DNA of 64,000 nucleotides from Nymphaea colorata (GCF_008831285.2 NC_045141.1:1056001-1120000); one strand, 5' to 3'. Shown: positions 12,424 to 25,932, counted from the stretch's first letter. Translations and numbers: made by a program. The notes: generated by a model from the letters alone, not told the origin.

Positions 12424-13923
12424 TGAACTATGAAAATGCTAGATTAGATTAGTCCAAGGAGTTGCCTGTGTCAACCCAAAGAACAAAATGAAGAATGATT
12501 TTGGGACCCCAATCTCACACCCAGATCAGTCAGACATATCTGAGATCTTCCAATATTGGACTTCTCAGACTAGCATGTGCGATAACATTGAAGACCAAGA
12601 CTATGAAAGCTTTTTGTGACAAGCTTAACTGCACCTTCTTCTGATGAAACGAGTTCAGTTGGAAGAAAGGCTATGAGTTAAAACCTGCATCTCCACTCTG
12701 CTGGTGAGAAATAACCAGTGATCTGATCACCTACGTTAAGCAGTGAAGTTTGTTTACTGCATTGGATACTCTTTCCAACCTACTTTACTGGCCATGAAAT
12801 AAAGCCACTAAAACCTGCCTGATGTCCTTCTTTAGGCCAAGACTGAGAAAGCAGTTTTGTTCCTTCCTACCTCATACCTATGGCAAGTGTTCGATGTCAA
12901 AACTGTATTATAATGGCAGTGCTGCTTAGTGCTGATTACAATTCAGGCCATAGGATGTGATGATACCATCCTTAGGCATTAACCCACGTAGATCCAGTTA
13001 TCCAACCAAAGCTATTTTGTCTGCATATCTTAAGTCAATCTCTGTGCATATACCTGATCACCTGTCTGGACATATTTGACCAAAGTCATCAATAAAAGCG
13101 TAGTCGGGCGTCATGGTCAGTCTTGTAGCTCTTACATATCTTTCAAAGGGATGTTCTGATATAGCTTGTAGTTCTAGCATATCTTCAGCTTCAGGAGATG
13201 CTGTCATTGACCTCTTCCAAGTTCAGGAAAAGTCAGCTGAGACCATTGTATATGGCTTTGACTCCTCTTTATTCTCAAAGTTCTTTTATTCTGTAGCAGT
13301 TCTGAAGCCTATTCCTCTCAAACAACTCAGTCTCATTTGCCCATCATAGTTCAAAATTTTTGTTTTTGTCTCCATCTTGAACAAACTGAATTGGTTTTCT
13401 CATCACGGTCAACAGAAATTTATTGTTAGGTAGAACACATATTCATGTTGAGTTTATCCATAGCAAATCTGATAAATGACATAATAAGGATTTCTGTATC
13501 TTGTTCCATAAAAAATGGTTCCATCATAAATCTTACTTACATGGCAGAAAAGATACTTTTGATTCCATGCATGTATTGTGTATGGAGATGTTGGGTCCCT
13601 CCTCTTGTAGCTTGGCCAAACAAATTTAGCTAAACAAGAGGAGCCTATGTTCGATTATTTGTTTGTCACAAGATCAGTCTAACCTATCCAGAAACTGAGC
13701 GGTTCTGACCCTCAATATCTTTCTGAAATCATCTCATATTCATCTCACTTTTTCTAGGACATTTTCGATTGATTTTGTCATTCTACTGAAATTTGGCAGC
13801 TTTCCAAAGCCTTAATTTGATTATTGTACTCCAAGTTTGAATCTGTAGACATTCTCTTTATAATTGTTGGTCATTTTCCACAGCTAACTCTTTAATAAGG
13901 GAATTTTTTTTGGCCCCAAAAAG

Positions 13924-15174
13924 GCTGCAGATCTAGAGATAGAGGCATGTCCTTTGTTGGATGAACTGACCTCTAAAATAAGTACCTTAAATTTGGAACG
14001 AGTGCGTCGGTTGAAGAGCAGACTTGTTGCTTTGACCCGGAGGGTTCAGAAGGTACTTCTTTTGTTACTTTATCTTATGTTCACTCTCATCCACTTTTAT
14101 TTCATTGTGAGTTTCATTTCTTACAGGTCAGGGATGAGATTGAACAACTTATGGATGATGATGGTGACATGGCTGAAATATATCTGACAGAGAAAAAGCT
14201 GCGAGTGGAATCTGCTATTGATGGTGATCAATCTATAGCCGGTTACAGCTCTATAGGAGCTGGAATGTCGGTTTCTGCTCCTGTTTCCCCTGTTTCTTCT
14301 CCTACAGAAACCCAGAGACTTGAGAAGAGCCTAAGCATAGCTAGAAGTAGACACGAGAGCATGAAGAGTCAGAAAGTGCCACGGAAAACATTGAGGAATT
14401 GGAAATGTTACTGGAAGCCTACTTCGTTGTCATTGACAGCACCCTCAACAAGCTAACATCGGTACACAACCCAAACAAGATTTCTATCCTTTTCATGTTG
14501 GCTGACCTTAACATCGTTCTTGCTAAAATTCCTAAATGACTTTAATCTTTACAGCTCAAGGAATATATAGATGATACAGAGGACTTCATCAATATACAAT
14601 TGGTTAGCACTATTCTCCCTTTATTTTTGAGATGGCATAGAGCTGTATAGAATGCAAGAAAAGGTCCACCAGTTACCCTTCACGCAGGAACATAGTCATG
14701 CATCATTCTTGAAAATTGCATTCCTGTGGATAGTGTAGCCGGATGTGCCAGGTAACATCTTTGCTAATTAATAAACCGATGAGGTGCCTTCTGGTTGCTT
14801 TATCACTAGATTGGAGGACAGAACTAATTCGATATTCCAAGTTGTCAACATCTGCTTGGCACTGCTAGCATACTAATTTGCCTTTGTCAAACTTTGGTAT
14901 TACTGCCACAAAATAATTTCATATTGTTACTGGTCTGATGCAGGACAATGTGCGGAAACAGTTGATTCAGTTTGAATTGCTGCTTACAACTGCGACATTT
15001 GTTGTTGCAATCTTTGGGGTAGTAGTAGGAATCTTTGGCATGAATTTCTCGATATCACTATTTGATGAACCAGAGGCATGCAAGTGGGTTTTATTGATCA
15101 CTGGTGCATGCGGAATTTTTATTTTCTGCACATTTTTATGGTTCTTTAGGCACAGAAGATTGATGCCCTTGTAA
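13924..15174 (+). pseudogene. MRS2: MRS2/CorA-type magnesium transporter, 3' half
   Basis: Four exons encode the C-terminal half of a plant MRS2/MGT magnesium channel, closest in wording to the MRS2-1/MRS2-10 group. Exon 13924-14052: LEIEACPLLDELTSKIS to RRVQK. Exon 14127-14461: VRDEIEQLMDDDGDMAEIYL through the Ser-rich loop to NKLTS. Exon 14555-14602: LKEYIDDTEDFINIQL. Exon 14944-15174: two membrane helices separated by the pore signature GMNF, ending RRLMPL and TAA. All introns are GT-AG. One base is missing near 14366-14371, so KSSESATENIEE becomes KSQKVPRKTLRN; the right frame resumes downstream. The N-terminal half (about 200 residues) was not found upstream. Probably a pseudogene, unless the indel is a sequencing error and the first exons lie further away. 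Confidence 0.85.
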
Positions 15175-16794
15175 TATAGGTATTGTCTGTCAAAAAACGC
15201 AAAAGGAAAAGAAAGAAGAAAAATTTGCCCTTGTGCGGGCATCTTCAAATGTAGTAATAATGATGGTGATAATAATACAGAAGGGAAAATTTGAGGTTTC
15301 GATGAATAAAACCATGAAATGAGCAAAAGGGGTCTGATGCTGCATGCACCTCATATACAGCGCAGGGACAGGACTCTCTCTCTCTTTACATGCCGATCAA
15401 CAATGAACTCTGGTGACTATTGAAAGCAACTTGATCAGAAAATAGAACTCGTAGCTGCGGTATTCTCTGTATTGTTCGACCCTTATCATACAAAACGATC
15501 TGTCTGGGAAGACCTAGATGATATTTTCTCTAATTCACTGCGCGTTTTGCCATGTACACCCAATGAGCAAGGAGGCGATAATGCCCATTTGCCAGGTTGG
15601 CGCTGGGAAGACGGAGGAACCCATTGGGACGACACGGGTGGCTTGTTTGAAGAAACTCTTTGCAGGCGAGGGTACTCGTCCGAACGTTACTATCTGAGAA
15701 AGAGGTCCAGCAGCGTGGAATTGGTGAATTTCTGGTGGTCACTTAGTTTTGTTCCCTCAAAATGATGCAGGCGTACGGGAGGAACTTAAAGATGGTTCAG
15801 TTCAGGTGTATAGTGTGCAAGCTTTCATTCCAAAAGATCCTGCAGCACTTGTAAGTGCCGAATTTGTACAAGCAGAAAGTTTTTTGGTTGAGGTGCTATG
15901 ATACAAATGCAGTCACCAAGTTAAATCAAAGTCACGAATTCATGAGAATCTTGCTTTGTCAAGGCAAATGGAAGGTAGACACCTTTCATAATAAAAAAGG
16001 TAGAGATGGTCAAGCCTCAGTATCAGGTTGAAATGTTTCTCAACAAATTTCAAACTCCCCAAAGTAATGATTGATCCTCACTATATGATTGCAATCTTTC
16101 ATGAAAAGGTAGGTACATTGACCTGACTCAAATTTTTTGTCACTAAACTTGCTTTTAACTTGGAAATGTGAGATCTGACTTTTTTCTACATTATCAAGTG
16201 ATGTAAAATATTGCTTTCCTTTTGTCAACTGAGCCTCTATAAAAATGTATGTGTATTGGTGGAATAAATGGGCAGAAGGGGATATGACACCATGACATTA
16301 GTTCCACATAGGTTTTGACTTTGTTAGTGGCCCTTGATTAAAAAATACTCCTTCTTTTGCTTTATTATCACTATTTGGTAGATAAACAAATAGAATTATT
16401 TCCAGGTAGGTGCCTTCTCAGAAATCTTGAATGAAGTACACCATGTTACATATATTAATTGCATAAGTCTCAAGCATACATGAAATGTCAGTTTTTATAT
16501 GCAGCTGGTTCATGTACTCATTTGTTACATTATATTTGCTTATATGTCCATGCAAGACCAAGAAACTATCTAGCTACCACTTTTTGACAGTAACAAGCGC
16601 AATTTTTTATTATTGGTTATCACATGCAGTTGTGTTGTAAATTTGATAATGAAATTGTTGGGGCACATATGTTTTTGGTTCATTATTTCAAACGTGTTGC
16701 TTCATTCGAATATTTGATGGATGTTTTCTTAGTTTTTGGATCATGCAGTGGTGCTTTTGGCATTTGTTTCGTCTATGTCCTTTAGGCGGCATTT
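15175..16794. other. MRS2 3' flank; possible exon at 15771-15850
   Basis: 15175-15470 is probably the former 3' UTR. 15472-15765 is an open frame of 97 codons without a domain I recognise. 15771-15850 has exon form: it follows ATGCAG, reads VREELKDGSVQVYSVQAFIP then KDPAAL, and ends at GTAAGT. The protein was not identified. 15851-16794 shows nothing. Confidence 0.4.
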
Positions 16795-19700
16795 GATTAG
16801 TCTGGAATTTTGATTTTGGAGTGAAAGTTCCATAGTCAAAATTCCACCTAAAAAATGGAAATGGAATTTTCATTGCAATTCCATCTGTGTTTGATAACTT
16901 AGAATGATAATTCCATAATAGAAAATTCTTTGTTTGATTAAAATGGAATGAAAATTTTGGAATTGGGAGCCCGTTTGAATTCAAATAAACTGCTACTGCC
17001 AATTTAAAAGCACAACTCCGTTACAATTTACAAATCCAACAACAAAAACAGCTGGAATACACAAAAACTAACACACACCCCCATAAACGTGCACCCTGAG
17101 ACAACAAAAACGACTAGAATACTCAAAATTTACACTTGGATCACTTTCTATGAGTTGTTGTCTAGGTTGAACATAGACAACCTCCTATGGTTTTTCCACT
17201 CCATGCAGAACAGGCGCTTTTGAAGCATAGCATGTGCTATGAACATGACAGTACCACTCTTCACCTCGAACCATGTGTTGTGACCATGATGTGCTTCTGA
17301 AGCACCTCATTGCTCTCTGAATTTTTTCAGAACTACAACATGACACTGGAGTATACATTCACATCAATATAATATAGGTTATGACAGAAGTCCATTAAGC
17401 CCAAAAGATTGAGCATTGGCCAGAAGTAAAATATGTTGCATTTCTTCCTTCCTTTGACATTTGTTCCAAGGGCTTGGCGAGTTCATTCTTCCTCCTAAAG
17501 CATTAACAGCTTTTCCCTATGATTCTAGCAAAAATTCACGCATGTTGTCGCTTACCCAAGGACACTATAATGATGTCCAGTTCATGCGTTCCATCTTCTT
17601 GTATCCTAGTTCACATCCAGTTGTCCATTTTCGCAAGCATATATGTACCTAGTAAAAGCATAGACATTACATGTTTGATATCCATTGTAACAACATGTTC
17701 TGGATGAGAAACATCCACTACAACATGTTCTGGATCCTTGGATGGTGGAGCCCGAAATTTTGTCCCATGGAAGTCTTTACAAAATTTCGGGCTCCACCTC
17801 AATAAAGGAAGAGAAGCACTAAAGTAAATTCAAGAAATATATTAAACATGGTAGGTCCATTTTAAAGAGGGTTCGCAAGTGCCTACCTCACAATGTAGGC
17901 CTCTGGCAACTGGTTCTGCCTCTTCTATGACATAAAACTATGGACAGCATGGTTGGCTGTTCTGATTAGTCTATCCTTGTGGATAATGAGGAGTCCTTAC
18001 TCCTCTAGCTATCTCCCTAAAAGCCAATAGAAAAATTTAATAAATAGGCTGGGATAAAGAGATAATGTGGGAATTTGGAGTTCATCCTTTTTGAGTTAAT
18101 ACCAAATTTCCACAGTAGGTACAGAAAGCATGAGACAATAGGGATGCAGAAATGAGAAGCAACATGTCTTTAAAATATCTTGGAAAGTGGACAATAAACT
18201 GGTAACAAAATTAGAAGTCCCTTCACAAGTGAATTTGAAGCAAAAAGGAAATTAACAGCAAAAAAATGTAAAAGAAAAACATAGCTGAAAGGATGAAAAA
18301 TGAAGTCATTGAGAAGCAAATGAGGCATGCTTTCACCAACCAGCACAATATTTATAAATTTATTTCTGAAATTTCTTAAGCAGATTATACATTTTTGAGT
18401 TCTCATGCAAAATGAAGTATGCATTCATGCAATCTAAGATGGCCAAAAAACTAAGCTAAATAAGTCAGTTAACTATTTCATCATATGAATATCTCCAATC
18501 ATGACAGAATTTCACAAAAAAAATTCTGCCAATAACCCCACACACACACTTATATACATTACATATATGTATATAGTAAATTATACATTTAAAGACTAGC
18601 AGATTATAAATATTGGAACCAACAATAGAAATGAATTCCCTGAGCAGAAAACAAACTCGGCCTGACAGAGGCTGTGAACAGTAGAAATGCAAGTGCTAAT
18701 TCTTTTTGATAAATTCCATTTCACTTTTTGTTTGGCTTAGTAATAGCCGGATCAACCTCAATCAATACATGTGAATTTAGACAGTGAAAGAGAGGAACGA
18801 AGATTTTATAGAAGTAATTAAGAATGTCTTTAAGTTACGCAGATTTAATCTATTTTTAAGATATGCAGTTCATCAGCAGATTCATTCATGCCAACCTTAT
18901 TGTTAGATGTCATATGCAAAATCTCGACGGTGCAAAATATATATACCTGAACTTGAAATTACAAGATTCAAAGCTCAAGTCCTACTAAACTCTGAGAGAT
19001 CATCTTCAGAAATCCTGCACAAGAAACAACCAATGAAATCAAGATGTACATAATTCTAAGACAGTATAAAAAAAATTAAGCAAACTTTTGTGCGTCAACA
19101 ATGGTCGACATGCACCTCCCATCGGAAGAATGAAGGGGCTGCCGGATTAGCCCCTCTGTGTGTCGGCCATCACTGAGAAAATATCACAGGCAGAGAAGAT
19201 TCACAATGGCAGGGAAGATTCAGGAGACAAGGGCAGGGAAAATAGAGAAAGGATGGAGAACACCACCTCTCGTCAATCCCTTGACAGAGCAAACGAGAGA
19301 GAGAGAGAGAGAGAGCAAGGGCAGGGAAGATCTTCACATACCTGCTGTAAGCTGCTGCTGAAGAGTTGATGACTCTGCACTTGAACTCCTAATGGGCGGG
19401 AATGGAGGAGAAAGGGAAAAAGCTAATGGGTGGGATTGATGAATGAGAAAGAGAATATACCAGTCGTGTTCATGAGAGAGTTCCAGCTGAGTTGAGCAAG
19501 AGACAGCATATAAACTTGAACATGGACCCTCCCACATACCAGTCATGTGTATACCCATTTAGCAATCTACTTTCTATTTTATGAGATGTATTTTATATAG
19601 TTTCTTTCTCGAGCTTAACCGAGTTTAACCGAGCCGAGCCCACTTAACTCGAGCTCGACTCAGTTAGGTTATCGAGTTCATTTCTTAACTCAAACTCAAC

Positions 19701-19979
19701 TCATTTAATAAACAAGTCAAGTTCGAGTCAAGCTTATCAAGCGAGTTCGAGTCGAGCTTTAGTTATCTCGATGCGTTGAACAACCCATTGATGGAATTCT
19801 GTTTCCGGAATCAAAATCAAACACCCTTGGGTCGGATTTTGATTCCAGTATTTGGATTCCAGAATTGAACCAAAATTTTTGGAATCAAAATGCTGTGTTT
19901 GATTAAGCTATTCCAGTTTTTCTAAAAATGAGAATTTTTATTCCCAAATTCCACCGATTCTTATGTATCAAACACTCCT
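16795..19979. mobile_element. Possible Harbinger-type element, non-autonomous
   Basis: Left end TTA|GGCGGCATTTGATTAG and right end (reverse complement) AGGAGTGTTTGATAC share the Harbinger-like TTTGAT terminus and are both flanked by TTA, the usual 3-bp target of that group. Just inside each end lies a run of GGAATT/AATTCC words (16800-16990 and 19785-19975), as in Tourist/Harbinger subterminal regions. The terminal repeats match imperfectly and no transposase was recognised. The interior contains a 20-bp perfect hairpin (17744-17798), a GA run (about 19292-19314) and a GAGCTCGA/TCGAGT-rich tract (19600-19780). Confidence 0.35.
17744..17798. repeat. Perfect 20-bp inverted repeat, 15-bp loop
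   Basis: GGTGGAGCCCGAAATTTTGT at 17744-17763 is answered by its exact reverse complement at 17779-17798. Just upstream CAACATGTTCTGGAT occurs twice within 45 bases (17692 and 17721 regions). Confidence 0.9.
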
Positions 19980-21220
19980 TTAGGAATTGGAGGTTAACAT
20001 GTAGGCAAGATCCCAAGTGATGAATGAGATGCGGAAGAAGTTGCCAAAACTGAGAGAGAAAGAAGGGAAAGCTATGGACAAGCAGCTTGCCTTGGAGCTT
20101 TTGGTGCTTGCAAATATCAAATATTGATTGGCCTGATCATGAACATCACGAGCTTCTTTATTGTGTTGTTGCTCAGAGTGAGGTAGAGAGAGTTACTATT
20201 TTGTTGATCATGGTGTGTGTCATCTAACTGCTTGATTCTAATTAAGTTGCAATATTATAGCCAACTTAGATGGTTCATGCAGCGTGGGGATGTTATAGTA
20301 GCGAGGCTTGCACATGGTTCTTTTTTTTTTTTTTTGCCAAGAGTTGATGATATTAACAATATAATTTGTATATGCCTAAAACTGTGTCTAGCAAAGGTAC
20401 TAATGTGGCTGAAAGCTGTATTAGTCGGGCGCACACTGGATATGGGTGCGGCTCCTACTCACACCAGAGCCCAATTAGAATGTGATATTACTAAATTACT
20501 TATATAATATATGTTGTTTTGATATTTTTGTATAGAATATAATTATTTAAATATGTTATATACATTAATAACTAAATTGTAATAATAATATATACATGCT
20601 TATTCTATTATATATAATAAATTAATAATAATAATAATAATAATAAAATAATAATTTTATATTTAAAGTAGGTTGGACCAAGTTAAAAAACCATAGTTTT
20701 TTCCTGTCCATTTTGTTTGGTTGTAAAAACAATCGTTTTTGGGTGTCGTTTCTTCTTCCCTACGGCCCAACAGAAAAAGAAGGAAGAACATCTCGATGTT
20801 CTTCTTTCCCTGCACCGAAGAAGAACCTGTTCGACGAGAGCCCATTGTCAGTGCGGTGGAACGAACAAAAAAAATCTTGGTAACCCTTGCCATTCTTCCC
20901 CTGTTTTCTTCTCCCCCTCTCTCTCTCACGCACGGACACAGTTTTTTCATTTGATTTTGTTATACTTTTGTTTGCATCCTCTATCATTCTTCAATGCTAA
21001 AGAAACCCCTTTCATCTTTCTCTTCCTCTCTCCCATGAATTTTTTCTTTATTTGATTTTATCAAGAAAGGAAAGCAAAAAAATATATATTGAGTTCGTGG
21101 GCAGTCCCATTGACAATGGAAAGAATATGATTCTGCAGGGGCGAGCCTCATTCTCCGAGAGACGACTTGGAGCTTCAAAATCCTGGTTTGATTGCAATCG
21201 TTGCAGCACATAGCGATTTT

Positions 21221-21266
21221 CTAGAGAGCAACTACAGCTCCCTCTAGAGAGCAACTACAGCTCCCT
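21221..21266. repeat. 23-bp tandem duplication
   Basis: CTAGAGAGCAACTACAGCTC starts at 21221 and again at 21244, without changes. Confidence 0.9.
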
Positions 21267-22359
21267 CTCAACCTTTTGCCTATCAGTAGCACTAACGGTA
21301 ACCAAACTCTTTCCCACTCCCTTTTCCTCCTGATTCCTCATGTGTCTCATTTGATTTTTCCTTTTTGTGTTTTTCGTTCTTATGTTTTACCCCAATCGCC
21401 TTCATCTTCAAGTTGCATAGATCATACCCAATCTGCCGGAAATGCACCCCTTCAATGGCTGCTATATTCGTGATTCTCTCCACAGCCTCCATTGGCTCTA
21501 TTAACCAAGAGATGTGAAGAGACCGTATTCCAACACCACCCTGCATATGTTGTCATTGGTAGCATTGCTTGGTTTACACAACTGAAGCTGCCCGAAAATA
21601 GAAGGGAGCTCCAAACTGCTTTCAGGTTATACAATTCCATAAATTTGAAAATGACGCATTGCCAATACATGGAGGCCGTATTTTCATCTAAATGCAAGGC
21701 TCCCAACCAGAGCCCAAAGTTGTGCTAGCCGCTAGTCTTCATTACTGAGAGGATGTGCCTGCAGGCACGATGTAGCTTCCAAATGAGCTGCACTTGCTGT
21801 ATGCATATATTATGGAATTGTATAACCCGCAGTCTCAATGGCACATATTGTTTCCATATATAACAGAAACAATACGGTAGTCTCAATGTTTAGGCAAAAT
21901 CAATCAGTTCCTCGCGCCAGTAGGTCCACAATAACTAGACAAATGGAAGTCCTTTCGTTTGCTGAGTGGAAATTTCTCAGGTCTTATTTAATTGCATTAA
22001 CGATTGGTGAATTGGGGCAATTTCTAGATGCATCTGTGTTAGTCTGGATGATTTGTCCACTTTACGTCTGTTCTTTCTACTTTTCTAGCTGATTCTGGCA
22101 GCTCGTAAATATCCTTGTCTCAGGCACATGATATTCAGGGTCAAATGTTGAAGAACACTATCCTTCGCTTATTACAGGTATGGAAGATTAACGCACTCTC
22201 CTATGTGTGGATATCAGCACAACCTCTTTTTGGATTTTGAACTCACCGAGCCACTCTCTTGTTGGCATGAACCTGAAATATGTTATGCACAGAAAGCACT
22301 TCGGAATTCCTTTCTTTTTTTTTTCTTTTCCATCTTTTCCGTCTAACAGAGTTAGATAT

Positions 22360-22620
22360 GCAGATTCGGATCAGATTTAGGTATAACTTAAAAATTGGAT
22401 TCAAATTGGATTCAGATATTAAAATTCAGATTCGAACCGGATTCAAGTATAACTAAAAATCGGATTCGGATCGAATTCGGATGTAGATTTTAAATTCGGA
22501 TTTGAATATGGTATACAAAAATTTGCATCCGAATTTGAATCTTAATTCGAATCCGAATATATGAATATCCAAAAAATCGAATATGATAAAAGGTATATCT
22601 GATCCGAATTCGATCAGTTG
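22360..22620. repeat. Degenerate GGATTCGGAT-type repeat
   Basis: Words such as GGATTCGGATC, GGATTCAAAT and, in the second half, their complements ATCCGAAT and TTCGAATCCG recur irregularly, so the tract is partly inverted on itself. Confidence 0.7.
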
Positions 22621-22893
22621 ACATCCCTACTGGTTATATTCCAGATTCTATTCCTTTCTGACACATCTAGTTCTTCTTTCATTGCTGAGCACTATTTATG
22701 TGACTGTCAGGCATTTTTTGGCTCATGGTTTGAGTACAACTTCGCCAAATATGATTTGTGAGAATCTAAATAATTTTTTCAATTCAATACCATGTAAAAC
22801 TGACTACTTACGTGATCCATTAGTGTAATAGGTATAGCAGTCTTTGAGCCGAGCAGGAGGTATGGTCTCCCTAAATGACCTTCTAAATGGACT

Positions 22894-22980
22894 TTTTCTT
22901 GACCTATGTCACCAGGGTGCGGCAGAGTGGTACGTTTTCTTGACCTATGTCAGGGTGCGGCAGAGTGGTACGTTTGGTTC
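22894..22980. repeat. 41-bp tandem duplication
   Basis: The segment from CTTGACCTATGTC to GGCAGAGTGGTACGTTT occurs twice with a period of about 41 bases, the second copy lacking CAC-type bases near its middle. Confidence 0.8.
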
Positions 22981-23986
22981 TGGTTTCGGGTTGAAACCAG
23001 ATCCAAACCAAGTTCATCCGAACAAAAGTGTCTCAAAAGGTAAGCTCTTCTGGCCCGTCGTTTGAGCTCTTCCAGCCCGTCGAGGTTTACAACAACCGAT
23101 TTACAACAATGGGGAACGGAAACATTATATGTTACTTTATTGTCTAAGATTTGATTGATACAGGACTAAAAACGGAGCTCTTCTCACTCAAATGTCAAAA
23201 TTTTGAAGTTTTTACATCAAAATTTTGAAGTTTTTATGAAATGGTCCGGCGAGTGATAGAGTTTGGGTCTTGATTTGGATTTGGATCCAATTCGATTTAC
23301 CCAAAACCAAAATTGTTATAGGAATAACCCTCGTTACTGAACAACAGAGTGCTTCACCCCATTCCTCCGACCCCAAACCTAACCTTCTTATTAAGAAAGA
23401 AAGGAATGAGGAAAATTACAATTTTGATTTTGATATTTAATAATTTTGTGGTTTAAAGATAATTTTGTTATATATATTATTATTATAAATTAATAATAAT
23501 AATAATAAATAATCTTCCCGCACCGCCGCACCAATCATTTTTGAGATGTGCCCTGCCGACACCCGCACCCGCGGCACCGGCACCCCACACTCTGGTGACA
23601 TAGTTCTTGACTGAGTTTGCAGCTGAAATTTATTGATGCACATCTTGACTATGTGTGTTAAGTTGATAGTTCTGCTGCTCCTAAGTTGTCGTTGAGGTTG
23701 TTCTAGTGATTGAAATTGATGTGTATTTTTTTGCCTTGTACTACTTTGTATTTATACCTGGTGTACATCTTTTGTTTTTTTTTTTTAATTTCACACTAAT
23801 TTCAGTCGTTGGTAGTGGCTGCAACACTTTTTGTATGCACTCATCCTGGTTCGAACGGTGCTTCTCATTTGTTGTGAAATATGGTAAGCTCAGTACACTA
23901 ACACCTCTTGAAATGTAAAATTTTTTAGAGCTCGAATTAGAGCATTTATAGCATATTTTTTGGAAGAGTAACTTTACAAAACGTGC

Positions 23987-25652
23987 CTAAATTTCCCTCT
24001 TTTGGAATTTGTTTGTGTTTTTACCTTGGACGTGCATAAAGCAGGAGGACCCAAACATGCGTAGGTGTTCAAGAGCTGGTTTTCTATCGTATTCCACTTC
24101 AAACCGGTTCCTGGTTTTCAACTTGTAGCTTGTTGTCCTGTCGATTAAGTAGCAGGAGGTGGCTATAGTTTCTGGCAAAAAATCTTCTCCAACATTCATG
24201 TGAAATAGAAGTGCCTTAGCGATGTTCAATGCGTGTCGATTCCCCCCCACCCCCCCGGGTTATCAAATTTGAAAGCCTTTATATGGTTACTGAACTTCAA
24301 TCATGTAGAATTGCACGATGTAGTCACAGACTTCAGTTTTCTTGTTAAGAAAGTACACCCAAGATGCAAGATTTGTCATCTATTAACAGAAAAAAATATT
24401 GAAATTTGAAGTTTGATAGTTTGGGAGATGGTCCCTATACATCAGCGTGTATTAGATCAGACCACTCTTGCCTTCTTATTTCAGACTTGGGAAATGGTTT
24501 TCTTGACATCTTGGCATAGCTGCATGCTCACAAACTTGGAAATTCGAAGAAAAACTCAAAACATAGCTTGGAACAATCTTTCTGATGGATACCCGATCCT
24601 ACAATACCATAGGTAGGTTGACTCCTTATTCTTAGCCACACGAAAAGCAGTAGCAGTCTTCAAATTGATGAAGTAAAGTCCATCTTGTTTGATGCCTTCA
24701 CCAGTCTTTCTCTTGGACACTGAATCCTCCAGAATTAACTTCTTGGAAAATATAATGTTGCAATCAAACTCTTTAGTTAGCTTGCTAACGAAAAGTAGAC
24801 TGATAGTAAAATTCTGAACATGAAGTTCAGTTGCCATCTTTAAAACTATTATCAAACACAGTTTTCCAACCCTTCTGGCAGGCGTCACGGAACCATCTAG
24901 CATTTGTATACTAGTTTTTGTGACTCATGTCATGTTTAACCGTTTAGTTGTGTCACTTGTAATGTGCTCAATAGCTCCACTGTCAACTATCCATGCGGTG
25001 GGACTTGGCAAGGTAGTAAGGGCACGCCACTTACCAATTATTTCAGATGGATGAGCAGACATAGATGCTGGTGTGGTGACAACTAAGTTTGATTGAGCAA
25101 CCTGCTTCAACAGCCTAGCAAGTTCTATCAGATTTTCTTGAATTGAGCTGGTGTTTCTTGAGCTGCTTGCTTCTGACATCTTAAGAGGGTTTTCCATGTA
25201 AGTTCCAGCATCAAACTCCTTTCCAAGGACAACCAAGATCTTGAGGATTGACTTCTTTACTATGCTGGTGTAAGGTGACAAGGTTGGACGTACTAGGTCG
25301 ATATTGGGAGAGAGTTCACCCCACATAACTATCAAACTGCTCAAATAAGCTGGAATGGTTTATTATCTTTAGTCAAGCTTTGTGTTTTTCACCATAAAAT
25401 CTCGGTTTGGGAGTCCCAAATCTCCTTGAATGAATCTATGAATAGAGATCCTTCAGCTGCGATTAGCTCCATTGAGTTGAGTAACCAAATCATGAGGAAT
25501 TTGTCATTGGCTACCCATTCATCGAAAGAATGATTATCTTTGGTTGATGTTGAAATTTTACCTATAACATATCCGATCTTTGATTTGCCACAGAAGAATA
25601 GACTGGCTGCTTTCGACCAAAGTATCTTTATTGATAGATTTGGTTCCCACAT
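23987..25652 (-). pseudogene. copia gag, protease and integrase remnants
   Basis: Gag: 25652-25389 with WSKAASLFFCGKSKIGYVIG and FDEWVANDKFLMIWLLNSME. Protease: WIVDSGAIEHITSDT in 25344-24925. GAG-pre-integrase: LLFVSKLTKEFDCNIIFS and LWYCRIGYPSERLF in 24903-24556. The integrase core (24555-24260) is broken by shifts, with IDDKSCILGV and YFL visible in pieces. The integrase tail is in 24250-23987: NRHALNIAKALLFHMNV, CYLIDR, HLRMFGSSCFMHV. A C/G-homopolymer patch at 24241-24260 marks one break. Confidence 0.88.
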
Positions 25653-25740
25653 AATTGTTTTATGTTATACGGGTTCTTGAGAAACTGGTCGATCATGTAT
25701 GCTATTCCCTTCTAAATTCATCTTTTCACAAATTCAGAAA

Positions 25741-25753
25741 AGCTTTGATACCA
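25741..25753 (-). promoter_or_regulatory. Primer binding site of the third copia
   Basis: Minus strand reads TGGTATCAAAGCT, the initiator tRNA-Met type site with one change, directly next to the LTR. Confidence 0.85.
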
Positions 25754-25846
25754 TGCCATAGTAGAGCGGCCTATTAAGACAAAGTGTTGAGAGAACGTGA
25801 AGGAGAAGAGAAGAGATAGAAATTGAGGAACCTAGATGACTTCCTC

Positions 25847-25932
<86 letters not shown>

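Larger units (their letters stand above)
10765..13923. other. Non-coding stretch between PRP4 and MRS2 relics
   Basis: No gene is supported. It holds a CGATAC-rich palindromic repeat (12050-12285) and part of a copia LTR (12288-12423). 12430-13920 is of moderate GC with short open frames on both strands but no domain I recognise; it could be decayed transposon or the former 5' part of the MRS2 gene. Confidence 0.5.
19980..23979. other. Gene-poor stretch with short repeats
   Basis: No gene is supported. 20055-20120 could encode MRKKLPKLREKEGKAMDKQL but stops soon after. Around 20500-20660 it is very AT-rich with (TAA)n. 20700-21260 and 21290-22100 have longer open frames on both strands with no recognisable domain. 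22360-22620, 22894-22980 and 23470-23515 (TAA-type) are repeats; 23520-23590 is a short GC-rich patch of CCGCACC words. Confidence 0.5.

Noticed and set aside
15472-15765. 97-codon frame with a faint Nudix look (PGWRWEDGG, ETLCRRGY)
   Set aside because: The Nudix GX5EX7REUXEEXGU pattern is not met and no other block supports it; left as unassigned.
21492-22092. Open frames of 78-84 codons
   Set aside because: No domain, no splice context and equal-length frames on the other strand; likely chance.
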